Part shown: piece after piece, positions 46,451 to 58,339 of the stretch | How the letters are laid out: each line of letters starts with the position of its first letter | Position numbering within the stretch: position 1 is the first letter of the stretch | Origin: Epiperipatus broadwayi | Lineage: Eukaryota > Onychophora > Udeonychophora > Euonychophora > Peripatidae | Direction of reading: 5' to 3' | Assembly: GCA_028023455.1 (NCBI GenBank) | Contig: JAQFVV010006310.1 | Coordinates: 3,100,001 to 3,164,000, forward strand | Length of the DNA stretch: 64,000 nucleotides | Notes under the pieces: model-generated | The model's input: only the letters and a program-made list of their open reading frames with translations | What the model was told of the DNA's origin: nothing | Databases searched by the model: none | Translations under genes and position numbers: made by a program

Positions 46451-48700
46451 CTTTTTATAATTAATTTAACGGAAAACAACAATCATAATAAAACTTAAAG
46501 AACAAAAAATAAATAAATGGAAATGATTTTACAAAATAAATAAGAAAAAAATACATCAAATAACTTATTATTTAGTTTGGTCAGATAGGAAACTATGCAT
46601 TATTTTAAATACGAAAAGTTTTTACTTAATGTTCTAATTTTAAAGTTCTGGTTTTGATATTCTTTTTTTTGTTAAGTGTTCATAGTTAGTTCGGTTGTTT
46701 ATTTATTTTCTTTGGAGTTTTGTTTTTCGGTTTCTCTTTTTTTTTTTTTTAGATAAGGGTTATTTTTTCCAAGTATCTTCGTATTTATATTAAATTTTCT
46801 TTATATTATGTGAGGTTGATTTACTTAGTCTGTGAGATTCTTTTTGGGTCATAGGTTTTTTTATTCTATTTTATTGTTTTTTATCTGATGGTTTTTATTT
46901 ATGGGTGTTTACTTTTATTATTCCTGTTTTCAATAAAAATATATTTAAAGGTTTAGGTATATTTTATCTCCAAATTTTTAAAATTATTTTAAAATATTTT
47001 TTTATAAAAATTTTATTTTATATTTTTATTTGGGATTATTTTTTAGTATTTTATTTTTTTTATTTTTAAAAAATTTTTAATTTTTTTTTATTTTATAAAA
47101 ATTATTTTCTTCTATTCTTAAAAAAAAAATATTTTTTACTTAGGGTTTTGGTTTAATTTACAATTTTATATTTTAAAAAATTCAAAATCTCCTAACTTTT
47201 TTACCGATTTTTTTTTTTATCTTTTTTTTTAATTTTATTTTTAGGGTTTGTAATTGTCCAGTTGGTTTATCGTGTTTTGCCCTTTACCCTTTTTTTTTAA
47301 AGTTTACCATTTTATTCGTGTGTCTATTTTTAAAAATCTTTTTTTTTTTTTTTACAAATTTTTAATTTTTTTTTTTTTTTTTTTTTCTGTTTTTAATTTA
47401 AATTTCCCATTTTAATTTTATAAAATATTTTTTTTTTTTTTATTTTGAGTGGGTTTATAAATATAGTTAAAAAATATAATTTTTTTTTTTAGGTTTATTA
47501 TTAGTGTTTTTTTTTATTTTTTTTTTTTTTTTTTTTTTTTTTTTATTTTTATGGTGGTTTTTACGTTTATTGTTGATAGTCGGTTAAGTTTAACAAAATA
47601 TTTCAAATAAAAAAAAATTTTTTCTTAGGGTAAAGTCTTACTCAATCTTTCGGTTGTTGTAAAAATAAATATTTGTTTTGAAAATAAAATTTCCCCTATT
47701 TACCTTAGCAAATCACACTTTCTAAAAATTAAGAAAGATATCAGAAGGATATTACTCATCTAGAAAAAAAAAAAAAATCGTTTATCTTCATAGGTGGGTA
47801 AAATTCTTGATACTCAAAAATACCATCCATTTCTAAATAAATACTAAGATTCTCCCCTAATATACTTTACATCTATATTGTAGTTTATTTTATATTATTT
47901 AAAAATATAAAATAAAAAATAATAAAAATGTTTAAAATAAAAAAAAATAAAAAAATTATTATTTGTCGTAGACATTATTTTAAATAAATTTTTATATTTA
48001 AATTTTAATTTTAGTTTTAAATAGTTCTCCTATTATTTCTGCGTTAGTTAGTCGAAGATTAGTATCGGTTGATTTATTTATTTATCTTTGAGATTTTGTT
48101 TTTCGGTAGTTGGTCCTCATTGTATACACATCCCATTTTTTTTTTTAGAGAACTGAAGTTATTTTTCAATCCCCAGGATATTTTATAATAATTCACCTAT
48201 AGATTAATAATTTAAAATTTTCCTTTTATATTAATGTGAAGGTTGAATTTACTTATGTGAGATATTTTCGTTGAGTGATTCATAGGGATTTTTCTTATTT
48301 GTAACAGTTTCTATTGTTTTCTTATCTGACTGGTATTTTTACTTTAATGAAGGCTGGTTTACATTTTAATTAATTACCTGTTTTAATAAAATATATTTAA
48401 AGAAATTTAGAGATATAATTTTATCTCAAATCTTTTAAATTTAGTTTTAAAAATATTTTTTTTATAAAAATTTTATTTTAATAATTTTTATTATGTGATT
48501 AATATATAAGAGTTTAAGAGTATTTTAATTTAATTTTTAATTTTTAAAGAAAATTTTTAAATAATTTTTATTTTAACTTGTTTAATAATTATATATAAAA
48601 AAATTAAAGTATATATATATGTGGAGTTTGTATAATAAAAAACTTTTTTTTAAAATTTTGAATTTTTTTTAGAAAAGTAATAAATAATTTAATTCTGCCC
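45840..48700. repeat. Direct duplication with unevenly shortened copies, embedded in T-rich DNA
   Basis: Blocks recur in order: AAAATATTTCAAA (45,870 and 47,598), CCCTATTTA (46,145 and 47,694), AAAGATTAAGAAAGG / AAAATTAAGAAAGA, CATAGG..GGTGGGT, CTCCCCTAATATA.CTTTACA, GCATTATTTTAAAT / ACATTATTTTAAAT, TTTGTTTTTCGGT (46,721 and 48,108), and TTTTAATAAAATATATTTAAAG-type text (~46,935 and 48,385). Offsets fall from ~1,725 to ~1,550 to ~1,370, so each copy has lost different parts. Confidence 0.65.
47020..47570. repeat. Poly-T dominated low-complexity tract
   Basis: Repeated runs of 8 to 30 T separated by a few bases, the most extreme composition in the window. Sequence quality here may be poor. 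Confidence 0.9.
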
Positions 48701-48927
48701 CCCCCTCCCCATAAACACCTGTGATAACTAGAAAAACAAATTAATTTATAAATGATTGATTAAATTTTTTTCGTTCTGTTTCTTTTTTTTTTAATTGAGT
48801 AAAAATGAGATGAAAAAATAAATAAAAATTGTTTATATTAATTAAAAGTTTAAACTCTTTTTATTTTGTTATTACAAACTTTCCTGCCAGTCTAGCATGG
48901 ACCAGCAGAAAAGTTCTGTGACCATTG

Positions 48928-48935
48928 TTTTAAAG
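48928..48935. repeat. 8-bp target site duplication, right (hAT element 45.2 kb)
   Basis: TTTTAAAG, identical to 45232-45239. Confidence 0.82.
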
Positions 48936-49214
48936 CATCTATTTCCAGCTAGAAAGTGAACTAGCTACATTTAATTTTAATATTTATTGGATATGCATAC
49001 AACTTGTTCTGTATATTTGATAGTTTTATTGATACTGCATCCTTATTCAGAAATCACAGAAAAAACATTGCAGATATCCTCATCCTTTCTCTCTTAAGCT
49101 AGAAACATTTTTTCTTTGGGAAGATTTTTATTAGTTTTGTAAATAACATTCAATGTAAACATTGTAATATTCATAAGTAAATGTTTATATATATAAAGTT
49201 AATAAATAATTGAA

Positions 49215-49365
49215 TGTTTTATTACCTGAGAACTGATAAGAAGTTCAAACCTAGAATTGACAAGACTAAGATGCAATCTATAATACATTGAATTCTAGAG
49301 TCTGCAACTCTATCACTACACCAAACTATGCAGGTCATAAAATAATTGAATGTTGTTGTTTTTTT
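49215..49365 (-). repeat. S1 SINE-like unit, minus orientation
   Basis: GAGAACTGATAAGAAGTTCAAACC..., then GAATTCTAGAGTCTGCAACT, CTATCACTACACCAAACTATG: the S1 blocks in reverse, box-A side last (TGGTGTAGTGATAG when inverted). Confidence 0.65.
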
Positions 49366-50495
49366 TGGTCAGTGGTTGCCGGAAGTGACAGACTGGGCTT
49401 ATTTATTTATAGTTTTTACTTCTTTATTTTTAAAATCTGTATTATATGTTATACTGTGTTTTTATTTTTTATGTAAACATATTCAAGATTAAATAATAAT
49501 AAATATATTGCTTAACTCATTTGAAAGTAATAAAATTTGGAGTTTATTAAAATATGAAGCCCCCTCCCCTCTCTCTTTTCAATTTTAACATTATTGTGCC
49601 TGCAATATCATAAACAAATAGTTAATACAAATAGATAATTACTATATGTATAATAGATAAATAAAAATTTAATTAAATTACTCAAGAATAATATTTTTAT
49701 CTAAAAATTTTATAATTTTTATCTGAGATTAAAAAGGCTTTAAAAATTGGTTTGTAAAAAGGTCCAATAGATGGAGATATCAGATTTTTAAGGAAATACC
49801 ATTATTGAAATTAAAGTTATAAAATAAACAGTAACAGTACACAATTTAAATTAAACTTTGATTTTATTTAATGTTAAATAAATGTTCTCTTTATTTTAAA
49901 AAACAATAAATGAGTTTTTAACCGATATTCAGTTTGGATTATTTAGATAAAACATTTAAAACGTTAATTAGTTGTATATTTTGTTTTTAATAATAGTAAT
50001 ACTGTGTATGTATACTGTTGTCGGCGCTATGTGTGTGTTTTTCAGTCAGGTTGTAAAAGCTGCTATTGGTGTATGTATCCACATAATATCTATGTACATT
50101 CATATTTGTTTTGTTTTTTTTTTTTGGTTAGAAAACATCATTAAGTGGTTTTAAACTATTCGATCGGATAGTATCAATGTTTGCATTTTAAAAATCATTT
50201 CATCTATTATATGTATTTGTCCTTTATGGAAGAATTTCTGAAATGGGCTATTTTTATTTCAATATGTAGTAGTCGATGATGTTTTCATATGTTTGCAAAT
50301 CTGTCTTTCAGAGCAAAACCTGAGAGTTTATTTAATTATCTTATGTTGTGTGTATAATTGATATAATTTCTGCTTACATTAATAATGGCAGCATGAAGCT
50401 AAATTTAAAGATAGAGTACAATGTAAACTAAAAAATATAGAGGGGTATTAATAAATTAAAAATAGTCATAAGGGAAACGTGTTTAAATTTATTGA
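49366..50495. other. AT-rich intergenic DNA, no gene seen
   Basis: Short frames at 49,288 and 49,972 are low-complexity hydrophobic translations of T-rich DNA. Not genes. Confidence 0.4.
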
Positions 50496-51015
50496 ATAGG
50501 AAATATTAACACAGATGGAAACATAATGGTGATAACAGTCATAGAATTAAACTTAAATAAAGTACTTTTGGAAGAAATAATTTAGTATTAAAAGAATAAA
50601 TATATATATATGCGTTTGAAAAGAAAGATTATCAGTAGATGTGTTTTACCAATTCTAACATACTGATTAGAGACTTGGATACTTAGCCAAAAAGTAATAC
50701 AAGATTTCAAATCATTCAACAAAATATAAGAGATGTATGTTAGAACAGAAGGGACCGAAAACTAAATATATTGGTGAGAAAACAGATGTATATCACTGGC
50801 ATCATTGAAAGAATTGTGGGACTGAAATGAAGATGATAATAAATAAACTGATGAAGCCATAAACTGTATTTCAAGAGACTGTAAAAGACTTAGAAAGAGA
50901 CCACATGTGTGATGAGTAGATGAAATAAAGAAGTTTGTAGGTCTGACATATAATAGAGAGACTATGGATCACAGAAATTGGATTAAACTCTTGCAGTGGA
51001 ATAATAATTTAAAAT
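50496..51015 (+). pseudogene. RTE-type LINE remnant, C-terminal region and 3' end
   Basis: Aligns with the 36.9-37.4-kb copy: ATGGAAACATAATGG (NGNIM), AGAATTAAACTTAAATAAAGT, TTGAAAAG..GATT..AGATGTGTTTTACC, GAGACTTGGATACTTA, GGCATCATTGAAAGAATT (IIERI), AGAAAGAGACCACATGTG (KRPHV) and the LQWNNN end near 50,990. Closed by AAAATAATGATGTTGATG. Heavily broken. Confidence 0.75.
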
Positions 51016-51324
51016 AATGATGTTGATGAATAATTGCTAATGTAACTGTCAACAAAAACTGAAAAATATTTAAGAAAAAATCTCCATCACAAACAGTAGA
51101 ATATATTAAGGGTAAAAGAACAAAGAAAATTGATAAATGGAAAGATGAAAAAATTATAAATTCTGAACTAAATAAAAAATATGTATAGAAAACTTCTTTG
51201 TGAATATGCTATTAGTATGATAAAAAAAAAGATGTTATGAACTACAAGAGTTCAAAGCAATAGTAGGCTTAATTTAATTTGTAGTAAAAATATGACTCTT
51301 AGGATGAAAAAGTAGATTCTTTAA

Positions 51325-51445
51325 AATAATAATAATTGAGTGACTTTATTGCTTGAGTTCATAAAAAGTTCAAGTGATAGAACTAGACCGCATTCTGTGG
51401 AACTTGAGCTCTAGAATTTACCATTCCACCAAATATTTCAAGGCA
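51325..51445 (-). repeat. S1 SINE-like unit, minus orientation
   Basis: ATTGCTTGAGTTCATAAAAAGTT, AAGTGATAGAAC, TGTGGAACTTGAGCTCTAGA, TTACCATTCCACCAAAT: S1 in reverse. It sits inside LINE-derived DNA and so inserted later. Confidence 0.65.
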
Positions 51446-51544
51446 ATATAGTCATTGAAATATAATAACAATTGAAGCTAAGGATGGTGTGATATTAGTA
51501 GGGAAATTGCATATAATGACAAGATGAGAAAAATATGAGTTATT

Positions 51545-52070
51545 GTATGATCTATGTTAACACAAGGGGGAAAAAGCAAGATATGACCAGATCATCTCAA
51601 TTATATAAACACTAACTGCAAAATTCAGGAAATTGATGAAATTCTAGTTGAATTATTAAAAGTTTTGGAGGAAAAGAATTGAGAGAATTGTAATATTTTG
51701 AATTATAATTTATGACTCGAAAGAATGGTCATTAGACTTTTCTCCAGCATTTTTTTTTTTTTTTGCAGAAAGATTTAATGCAAGGATTTTAGAGCCATAA
51801 GATTTTCAAAGCACTGAAGGTATTATTGAGAAATTAAATTGGCATATTTATGCCAGAAGAGCAGTTTTATCTAGAAAAGATGGAGAAACCAGAAATGCAA
51901 TAAAGATAATGAGGACTATTGTTGATATATATGTAGAAAAAAAAGTGATAGATTGGAAGAAATGATTATTAGAAAATATGTAATTGAATCAATTTTTTTT
52001 GGTAAAATTAAATGATCTTATTACAAAACAGATGGATGTATATATTAAGATGAGAAAACGTGTTTGTTAG
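51545..52070 (+). pseudogene. RTE-type LINE fragment, RT N-terminal part
   Basis: Readable: QEIDEILVELLKVLEE (~51,625-51,675), a YNL-LERMVI region, then RFNARILEP-DFQSTEGIIEK and finally RKDGETRNAIKIMRTIVDIY (~51,885-51,945), the segment just before RT motif A. It stops before FADD. A poly-T insertion (51,751-51,765) resembles the one at 590-604 in the left-edge copy, at a matching place in the protein. Non-functional. Confidence 0.7.
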
Positions 52071-53849
52071 TACCAGGGTAAAAGGTTCATCACGTTAGCT
52101 TTACTGATATCAAAGAAATGCTTGCAAATATCAAAAATGAACTAAAGAAAAATGCTAATTAAGATTGATGGAATTTATAAAAAATGTAATATCTAAAAAA
52201 ATGATTATAAATGCACATGGTAAAATATTAAGAGTAACATTTGAGATTGTAAGTTTAGAAAATATTAAATATTTTTAAAATTTTAGAAGTTGTTTATCCT
52301 ATGTTAGAATAATATCCAAAATATTAAATGGGCTATTAATAATAATAGGTATTACTATGTGGATCACTAAATGTGGGATTAAGAAAAAGATTTGTCATAT
52401 AGTTGGCAGTGTAGGTTCATATATCGCACAGTTTTAGGCTCTTATTAGTAAGGAATATGTAAATATTGGATGCTTTTGAGTTGTAGATTTGTAGAAAAGT
52501 GGAAAAGATAAGCTGAAAGATATGATTTTCTATGTGGAAATTAGTAGGGAGTTAATGAAAAGAGATTAATTTATTGAAGAAATTATGAAACTGAACAAAA
52601 ATTGTATCAAATTTTTATTTAGAGATGAAGAATTAGGTTTTTTGCATAGTTGTATAGATGGTAAAAAGAAGGTATAGTAGAAGAAAAAAACTTGATTTAA
52701 GGAAATGTATTTACTTATGGGTATCTAAAGTTTAAAGCATTGGGCAGATTGAATTAGAGTGGGAAATGGGTTAATATGCTGGAGTTGTCTTTTTGGTAGT
52801 TAGCTAATAATGATAATATGCTTCCATAGAATATCATTCTTTATGATAATTGTAATGACCTTTTAAATATCGTGTAATTTTTAATTTACTGTTTTCTAAC
52901 TTTTTCTATTCAGTTTTATGGTTTTTCTTTAACTTCTTTAGTTGGCATTTGATATTTGCAATAATAATGGTGTTTTTTTTTTGTTTGTTTTTTTATATTG
53001 ACATTTTGTACTTTTTTACTTCTTTTGGCTTTTTTGCCAACTTAATTGCATCTCTATTTATTCATTTTTTGTGTGTCTTGGTATTATGTATTATATTGTG
53101 CAATAAACATATTGACACTTGTAGGAGTTGTTATTAATTGGGTCTTTGTTTTGTTTATATATTATTTTTATTTTTGTTTTGTTGATTATATAGATCTGGT
53201 CTGTTTTGGCAATTAAGAATTCTTGGTCTCAGAAAAGATATTTCCATAGGTGACCTCTTCATTTTTTGTTTTCTATTTATTCTGTTAAACATCTTTTTTC
53301 TTCTTGTTTCATTGTTTTTGTTGTTGTTGTTGTTTTTTGATAGTATAAGCTTTTTGCTTGTCATGTATGTTTTGATCATGAACTGGATGTTTTCTGATGG
53401 AAGTAATTATGTAAATTTTTTAATTTGTATGTTATGTTTAGTGAAACTGGAGAATTTGGACAACTATCTTTTCTTTTAAAAATCATTGTTTTTACTTTTG
53501 ATTTTGGATCTTAATGTCAATATTTTGCCGTCATCACTCTAGTTTTTTTATTTTTAAATTGGTTCTAATTCAAAAATTATTTTAAAAGAATATATAGTAG
53601 TCATTAAAGATATGAAAAAGCATGTTATATACTTGAATGTCTTATTTCTCTTTATAATATAGCTATTTTTGTATTCATTTAATGTGCCGAAAAAGTTGAA
53701 GCATATTGATTTGCTTCATATGATAAGAATCACCCTTATTACTTGATTGTGACTTTTTAAAAGAAATTGAGAGAGTTTATTTCTGAAAATAGTTTTGATA
53801 ACTAGTCATGAAGAAGCTGTAAATTTTACTGTAGTAATAGGTTTATTTT
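52071..53849. other. AT-rich intergenic or decayed LINE DNA
   Basis: 52,100-52,830 is purine-rich on the plus strand like the LINE remnants, but no motif can be read with confidence. 52,860-53,560 is T-rich. Frames at 52,949 and 53,155 are low complexity. Confidence 0.35.
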
Positions 53850-54690
53850 ATTATAACTTCCTAGCAATAAATCACTTAATTATCTTGCCTGGTTTGGTAT
53901 AGGGATAAAATAGTAGATTTTAAAACTATCAGTCACTTCCACTGCTCGAACTTTTTATGACCTCTTGAGCAATAATTCATTCAATATATTTTGCTCTGGG
54001 TAATCTAATATAGTGGTGTAATGGCATACCTTGGAGTTCAAAGTCCATTGATTGGACTCGGATTAATCATTTCTGGTGCTCTTGTGAAACTTTGAGCTAT
54101 AAACTGTTTGATACTTTTTGCTCTCAGAGATTTAGGATAATAGAATGATGATGGATTGTGGAATTCTCATAGGTTGGGGACCTGCTGTTGAACTTTTAAT
54201 ATATGTAGTTTAGTGCAATGACAGACTGTTGTGACACAAAATTTCATAATTCATGGATTGTGACTTGACTGATATTTCTGGTATTCAAACTTCATATGAA
54301 CTTTCAAGCAGTAAACCATTCAATAATTTTTACCCTGTCTAATTTTGGACTCTAGTAGAATAGCATACTCTGAAATCAATGATCATGATCCAGTTCTGTT
54401 ATCTCCCTTACTCAAACTTCTTATAAACTCCTATCAACAAACTATTTGATTTTATAAAGGCCTCATAATAAATATTATTCCATGTTCTTGTCATGCTTAT
54501 AAAACTGATATCAAATTTGAGTCGTATAAACTTAGAATTTTTTTTTTCTATATGGTTTAGTTCAGTAGTAGACTCTGAAACTCGGAATATATGAATTGCA
54601 GCCCAGATCTTTTATTTCTGGTGCTAAGGCTTTTGTAAATGTCTGAGCAGTAAATTATTCTTTTATTATAAAAATCTGGGGATTTTTATT
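53850..54690 (+). repeat. Cluster of about six S1 SINE-like units, plus orientation
   Basis: Units near 53,855, 54,005, 54,120, 54,205, 54,350 and 54,555. Recurrent wording: TAGTTTAGTGCAATGACAGAC (box-A-like side), GGAGTTCAAAGTCCATTGAT, TTTCTGGTGCTCTTG, CTTCATATGAACTTTCAAGCA and AAACCATTCAATAAT. Largest cluster of the family in the window. The copies are old and differ in length. Confidence 0.75.
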
Positions 54691-54824
54691 TTGTGCTTTT
54701 TTTAGCTGTTGCTAGTATTTGCTCTTTCTTGGCCTTATATAGAATCTCCAGCAGCATGGAAAACTGCATAGTATTAACTAAGACTCATCTAGTTAACCTA
54801 AGTTAATCTGGAATTATTCTAGTC

Positions 54825-57106
54825 TAGGATGGGCAAACTATGGCCCACAGGCCAGATGTGGCCTGACTACAGATTCTATTTGTCCTGTCACAGATTTTAA
54901 AATAGAATTTTTTTCAATTTCAATGTTTTAAAAAAATTCATTTAAAAACGTGTTCCATTTTTTGCATATGTGAAAATTTTCGTAGAATTTTGAATATTTT
55001 TTACATATGCAGAATATAGTTGTGAGAATTTATATAGATATTGATTTAAAAACTTTTGAAAAATGGAACTTACGCTAATAAATCTGCATAAAATTATTAA
55101 AATATACTTATTTGCTTTTTTTTATATTTAGATTTAAAAAAATAGAAAGATTTTGAAAGAAGAATTTGAATTTACCACTTTCAGGTTTATATTAATGATA
55201 ACGGTTACTACTTGACAATGTGACAACATCAAATAACAGTAGTCAGTTCAAGAATGGATGCATAGTAGGAACCTGTGGGAACCTACTTTTGAATGGAAAG
55301 ATGGCAGACAGATCGATGCATTCCAACTTAACTGATGTTTAATGCTAGTGTCATAGTGGTGAAATTATTAACCCAAAATGTCTGCTAAAAAAATGTAAAG
55401 TTGATTCAGAGTGCTGTGCTTTCAAAGATGCCTGGTAATACTTTTTCACAGTTGTAAAGGATAAACCACTGTATCTCATCTGCAATGAAACCATAGCAGC
55501 CTTTAAAGAATACAACATTTCCTGCCATTTCACTGCTAAGCATAAAAGTTCTAATTATGAAGCAATGTTTGAATATGAAAAGAAACAAAAATCAGGTCTT
55601 CACTAAAAATTATCATGTCACCAAAATTTTTTTTATGAAAATAAAATAATTCTCAGAAAGCAACTACACATGCAGGTTATATTATAGTATACAAATATTG
55701 CTAAAAGTAATATATCTCTCTCTGATGGAGCATTTGTTAAACACTGCATGCTCCAAGTTTATGATGCTTTATGTCCTGATGAGAAAAAGGATTTTGAAAC
55801 TGTAAGCTTATCTTGAAAAACTGTGACTTCTAGAGTCGAAGTTCATAAATAAATATCTGATATCACAGTTGAAGTCAAAGATTGGACAATTTAAATTCTG
55901 CTCCATTACTATGGATTAAAGCACTGATATAACTGATGCTGCTCAACTAGTTTTATTTATAGGTGTTGATGAAAACTTTTCTATTACTGATGAATTGGCA
56001 TGCATGCATTCGTTAAAACAAGAGGATCTGATATTCTTCATGAATTTCTTGAAGGGCTTTCAACTTTGAAAGTATCCATAACAAACATATGTAAAACTAT
56101 GACCGATGGAGCACAAAGTATGACAGGGAAATACTTCATGAATCTTGTTGTCTTTCTACATTGCATTATACATCAAGATGCCCTGTGTAAATTTGTCTTG
56201 AATATGAAATCTGTGATTAATGTAATCATGAAGCTTGTAAATACTATTCTCTCATGGGTGTACAGACAATTTTGAGATTTTCTTGAGTCCATGCAATCTA
56301 AAAACCCTAATGTGCTGTATTACACGAAAGTAGGATGGCTTAGTGCAGGATATGTCTTCGAGTGAGTTTGGCAGTTGAAAGACAAGTCAGTGTCATACTT
56401 CTATGGGAAACAGTCATGTTGGAAGATACAGATGGATTTTGGACTTTGCATTTTTCACAGATTATCTCTGTCACATGAACAAGTTGAATGTTAAAATGCA
56501 AGGAAGAAATCATTTTATCGACAATATTTGGCACCATCTCAGAAGTATTCAACTACTTGTTCTGTTTGCTAATCAGCTAGCTAAGTACAAACTGTATCAC
56601 TTCCCGAAATTAAATTCAATAGCCCCAGTAAGTAAAGACAAGCTTAAGAGTTATTAAGATGGTCTAAGAAAACTTCATCTTGAATTTAAATGAAGATTTC
56701 ACGATTTCAGTGCCATTGACAAAGACTTGCATATTTACAACATGCCTTTTAATGTGGACTGTGAAGTAGTGAGATTAGACTTGCAGCTTGAATTAAATGA
56801 ATTGCAATCTAACATTCATCAATGTCCTAAAATGAAACTTCTATAAGTCTTGATATCTCACACCCAGAAAGTTAGCTATTGTTTCATCCTGTATGTGAGA
56901 ACAGGTGTTTTTAACCATGAAACTTTGAAAGAATTGTATTGGAAACAGACTGATAGATAAGCATTTAACTTCACCTCTCAGAATCAATATATCCCAATTT
57001 GAATCAGATTATAAGGAACTTTTATAAATGTAGTCATAGCTTCATTCATCTCATTAATAGTAAAGAATTCTATTGGCCCATTTCTAAAAAAGTTTGCTCA
57101 TCACTG
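54825..57106 (+). mobile_element. hAT (Charlie-like) DNA transposon, 2,282 bp, with imperfect 8-bp target duplication
   Basis: The left end TAGGATGGGCAAAC corresponds to the inverted right end CAGTGATGAGCAAAC with a C-to-T change and one lost base. Flanks are TTCTAGTC (54817-54824) and TTCTAGCC (57107-57114), 7 of 8 identical. Subterminal GGCCCACAGGCCAGATGTGGCC on the left is typical of this hAT group. The transposase relic is on the plus strand. Decay of both ends and coding sequence makes this older than the 1.7-6.3-kb hAT. Confidence 0.82.
55378..56990 (+). pseudogene. GTF2IRD2/SCAND3-like hAT transposase pseudogene
   Basis: From ATG at 55378 (MSAKK, then a one-base shift to CKVDSECCAFKDAW). 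A BED-like finger follows: PLYLICNETIAAFKEYN then ISCHFTAKH. The first Cys usual in this family (CLIC) is Tyr. Next come QVYDALCPDEKKDFETV, ILHEFLEGLSTL, TICKTMTDGAQSMTG-type text, and the family hallmark VVFLHCIIHQDALCKFVLN with VINVIMKLVNTI (the open stretch 56,000-56,275). After a stop at 56,273-56,275: DFLESMQSKNPNVLYY, KVGWLSAGYVFE and the WILDFAFFTDYLCHMNKLNV block (56,430-56,490). The order matches general transcription factor II-I repeat domain-containing protein 2-like proteins, which are hAT-derived. More than ten stops or frameshifts. Dead. Confidence 0.85.
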
Positions 57107-57114
57107 TTCTAGCC

Positions 57115-58019
57115 AATGAAAGCTAAAATATTAATACTGGATAATCTTGCTTGTGATCTGAAAATTTTTCCAAAGTTACTAAACCTAGATTCTATTCTCA
57201 CTATGCCACAAGTCACTATTTGTTTCCTGGTAATAAACTATTGGTTCATCTTTTTTTATATCATTATATTCAGTGATCTGTTTTTCTTTTCTTGCTATTT
57301 TTTTTATATTCTGATTACTTATCATTTCTCACACTTTGTTTATATATTGAAAATATGTCTTTCTTTTTAAAAAATTCTTTATGTGTTAGTTTAATTTTTG
57401 TTAATGGAATCTGTGATAGTATTATTTTGATTCATTTCCTCAAACTCACTATCAAAGAAGAATTTGAAAATAGCATAATAGTCTGATCTTAGCTTATATA
57501 TATATCCTCAGAATGTCTGTCTGACCTCTTCTGCCACTACTTTTATTGTTGAGAGCTGTTAAATTTTTTTGATTTGTTCTAAATATTATTTTCTGATTAT
57601 TGTATGTCTATTGTTCTTAGATATATTTTTTCTTTACTTGTTGCCCTATGCCATTCAAGAAACTAGTTCTATTTACTTTTTAATTATTGTTTTTTTAATA
57701 ATATTCAATTACCCTTCCACTTATATATCTTGCAACTTTTAATAGTACTTCATCATATCTCATATACTAACTGCCTAAATTTTTTTTTTTCAATCTGATT
57801 GCATGCACTGATATTCTAAAAACTATTTATATATAATAAGTTCAGATATTGCATCAGTCTTACATTATAGAAGAAATGGTAGTTATTTTATAGTTTTGCT
57901 TGGCAAGACTGTGACTTTCACATTGACTTCTATGTATAGCTTTAAATATAAATAATCTTATTTTGTATAATGCTATCATTCTCACTTTGAGGTTGAAATC
58001 AGTTTTACCATAAAGTAAA
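57115..58019. other. AT-rich intergenic DNA, no gene seen
   Basis: T-rich, with short hydrophobic frames (57,116-57,370; 57,292-57,486) that show no domain. Not called as genes. Confidence 0.4.
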
Positions 58020-58160
58020 AAGTAATCAAATGGTTTATTGCTTGGCAATTCATAAGAAATGCAAGCACCATAAGTGACAGGATTGGATTATGATCCATGA
58101 ACCGTGAGCTTCAAAGACTTCCTATCTATTACTATCCCAAGCCATGCAAAGTATTCAACT
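58020..58160 (-). repeat. S1 SINE-like unit, minus orientation
   Basis: AATCAAATGGTTTATTGCTT, GGCAATTCATAAGAAATGCAAGCACC, ATAAGTGACAGGATTGGATTATGATCC, ATGAACCGTGAGCTTCAAAG: one of the clearest single units of the family in reverse. Confidence 0.7.
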
Positions 58161-58339
58161 CCATAATTATTCAGTTTTCTAGTCCCAGGTAATCTGCTCT
58201 CTAATAAGACATTGTCCTACACCTTTGGAATTGTGAATAGCTGCTTTAACCATTAAATTGACTATTTACTCATTATTACTACTGAGCTATTTTTGAGAGT
58301 TAAGAAAAATAAATCTGTATATTTAAACTGGATCCATAG

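Larger units (their letters stand above)
45240..48927. mobile_element. hAT-type element with perfect 8-bp target duplication and foreign or scrambled interior
   Basis: The left end CAGTGGTCTTCAATCTG (45240) and the right end ...GACCATTG (48927) are imperfect hAT terminal repeats (CAGTGGTC versus CAATGGTC when inverted). Flanks TTTTAAAG at 45232-45239 and 48928-48935 are an exact 8-bp duplication. Subterminal GCGGACCGG/GCAGACCGGCAG on the left matches CTGGTCCATG/CTGGCAG on the right when inverted. Length 3,688 bp, but no transposase can be read. The interior 45.42-48.7 kb looks like a separate insertion, so the original was probably a short non-autonomous hAT. Confidence 0.82.
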
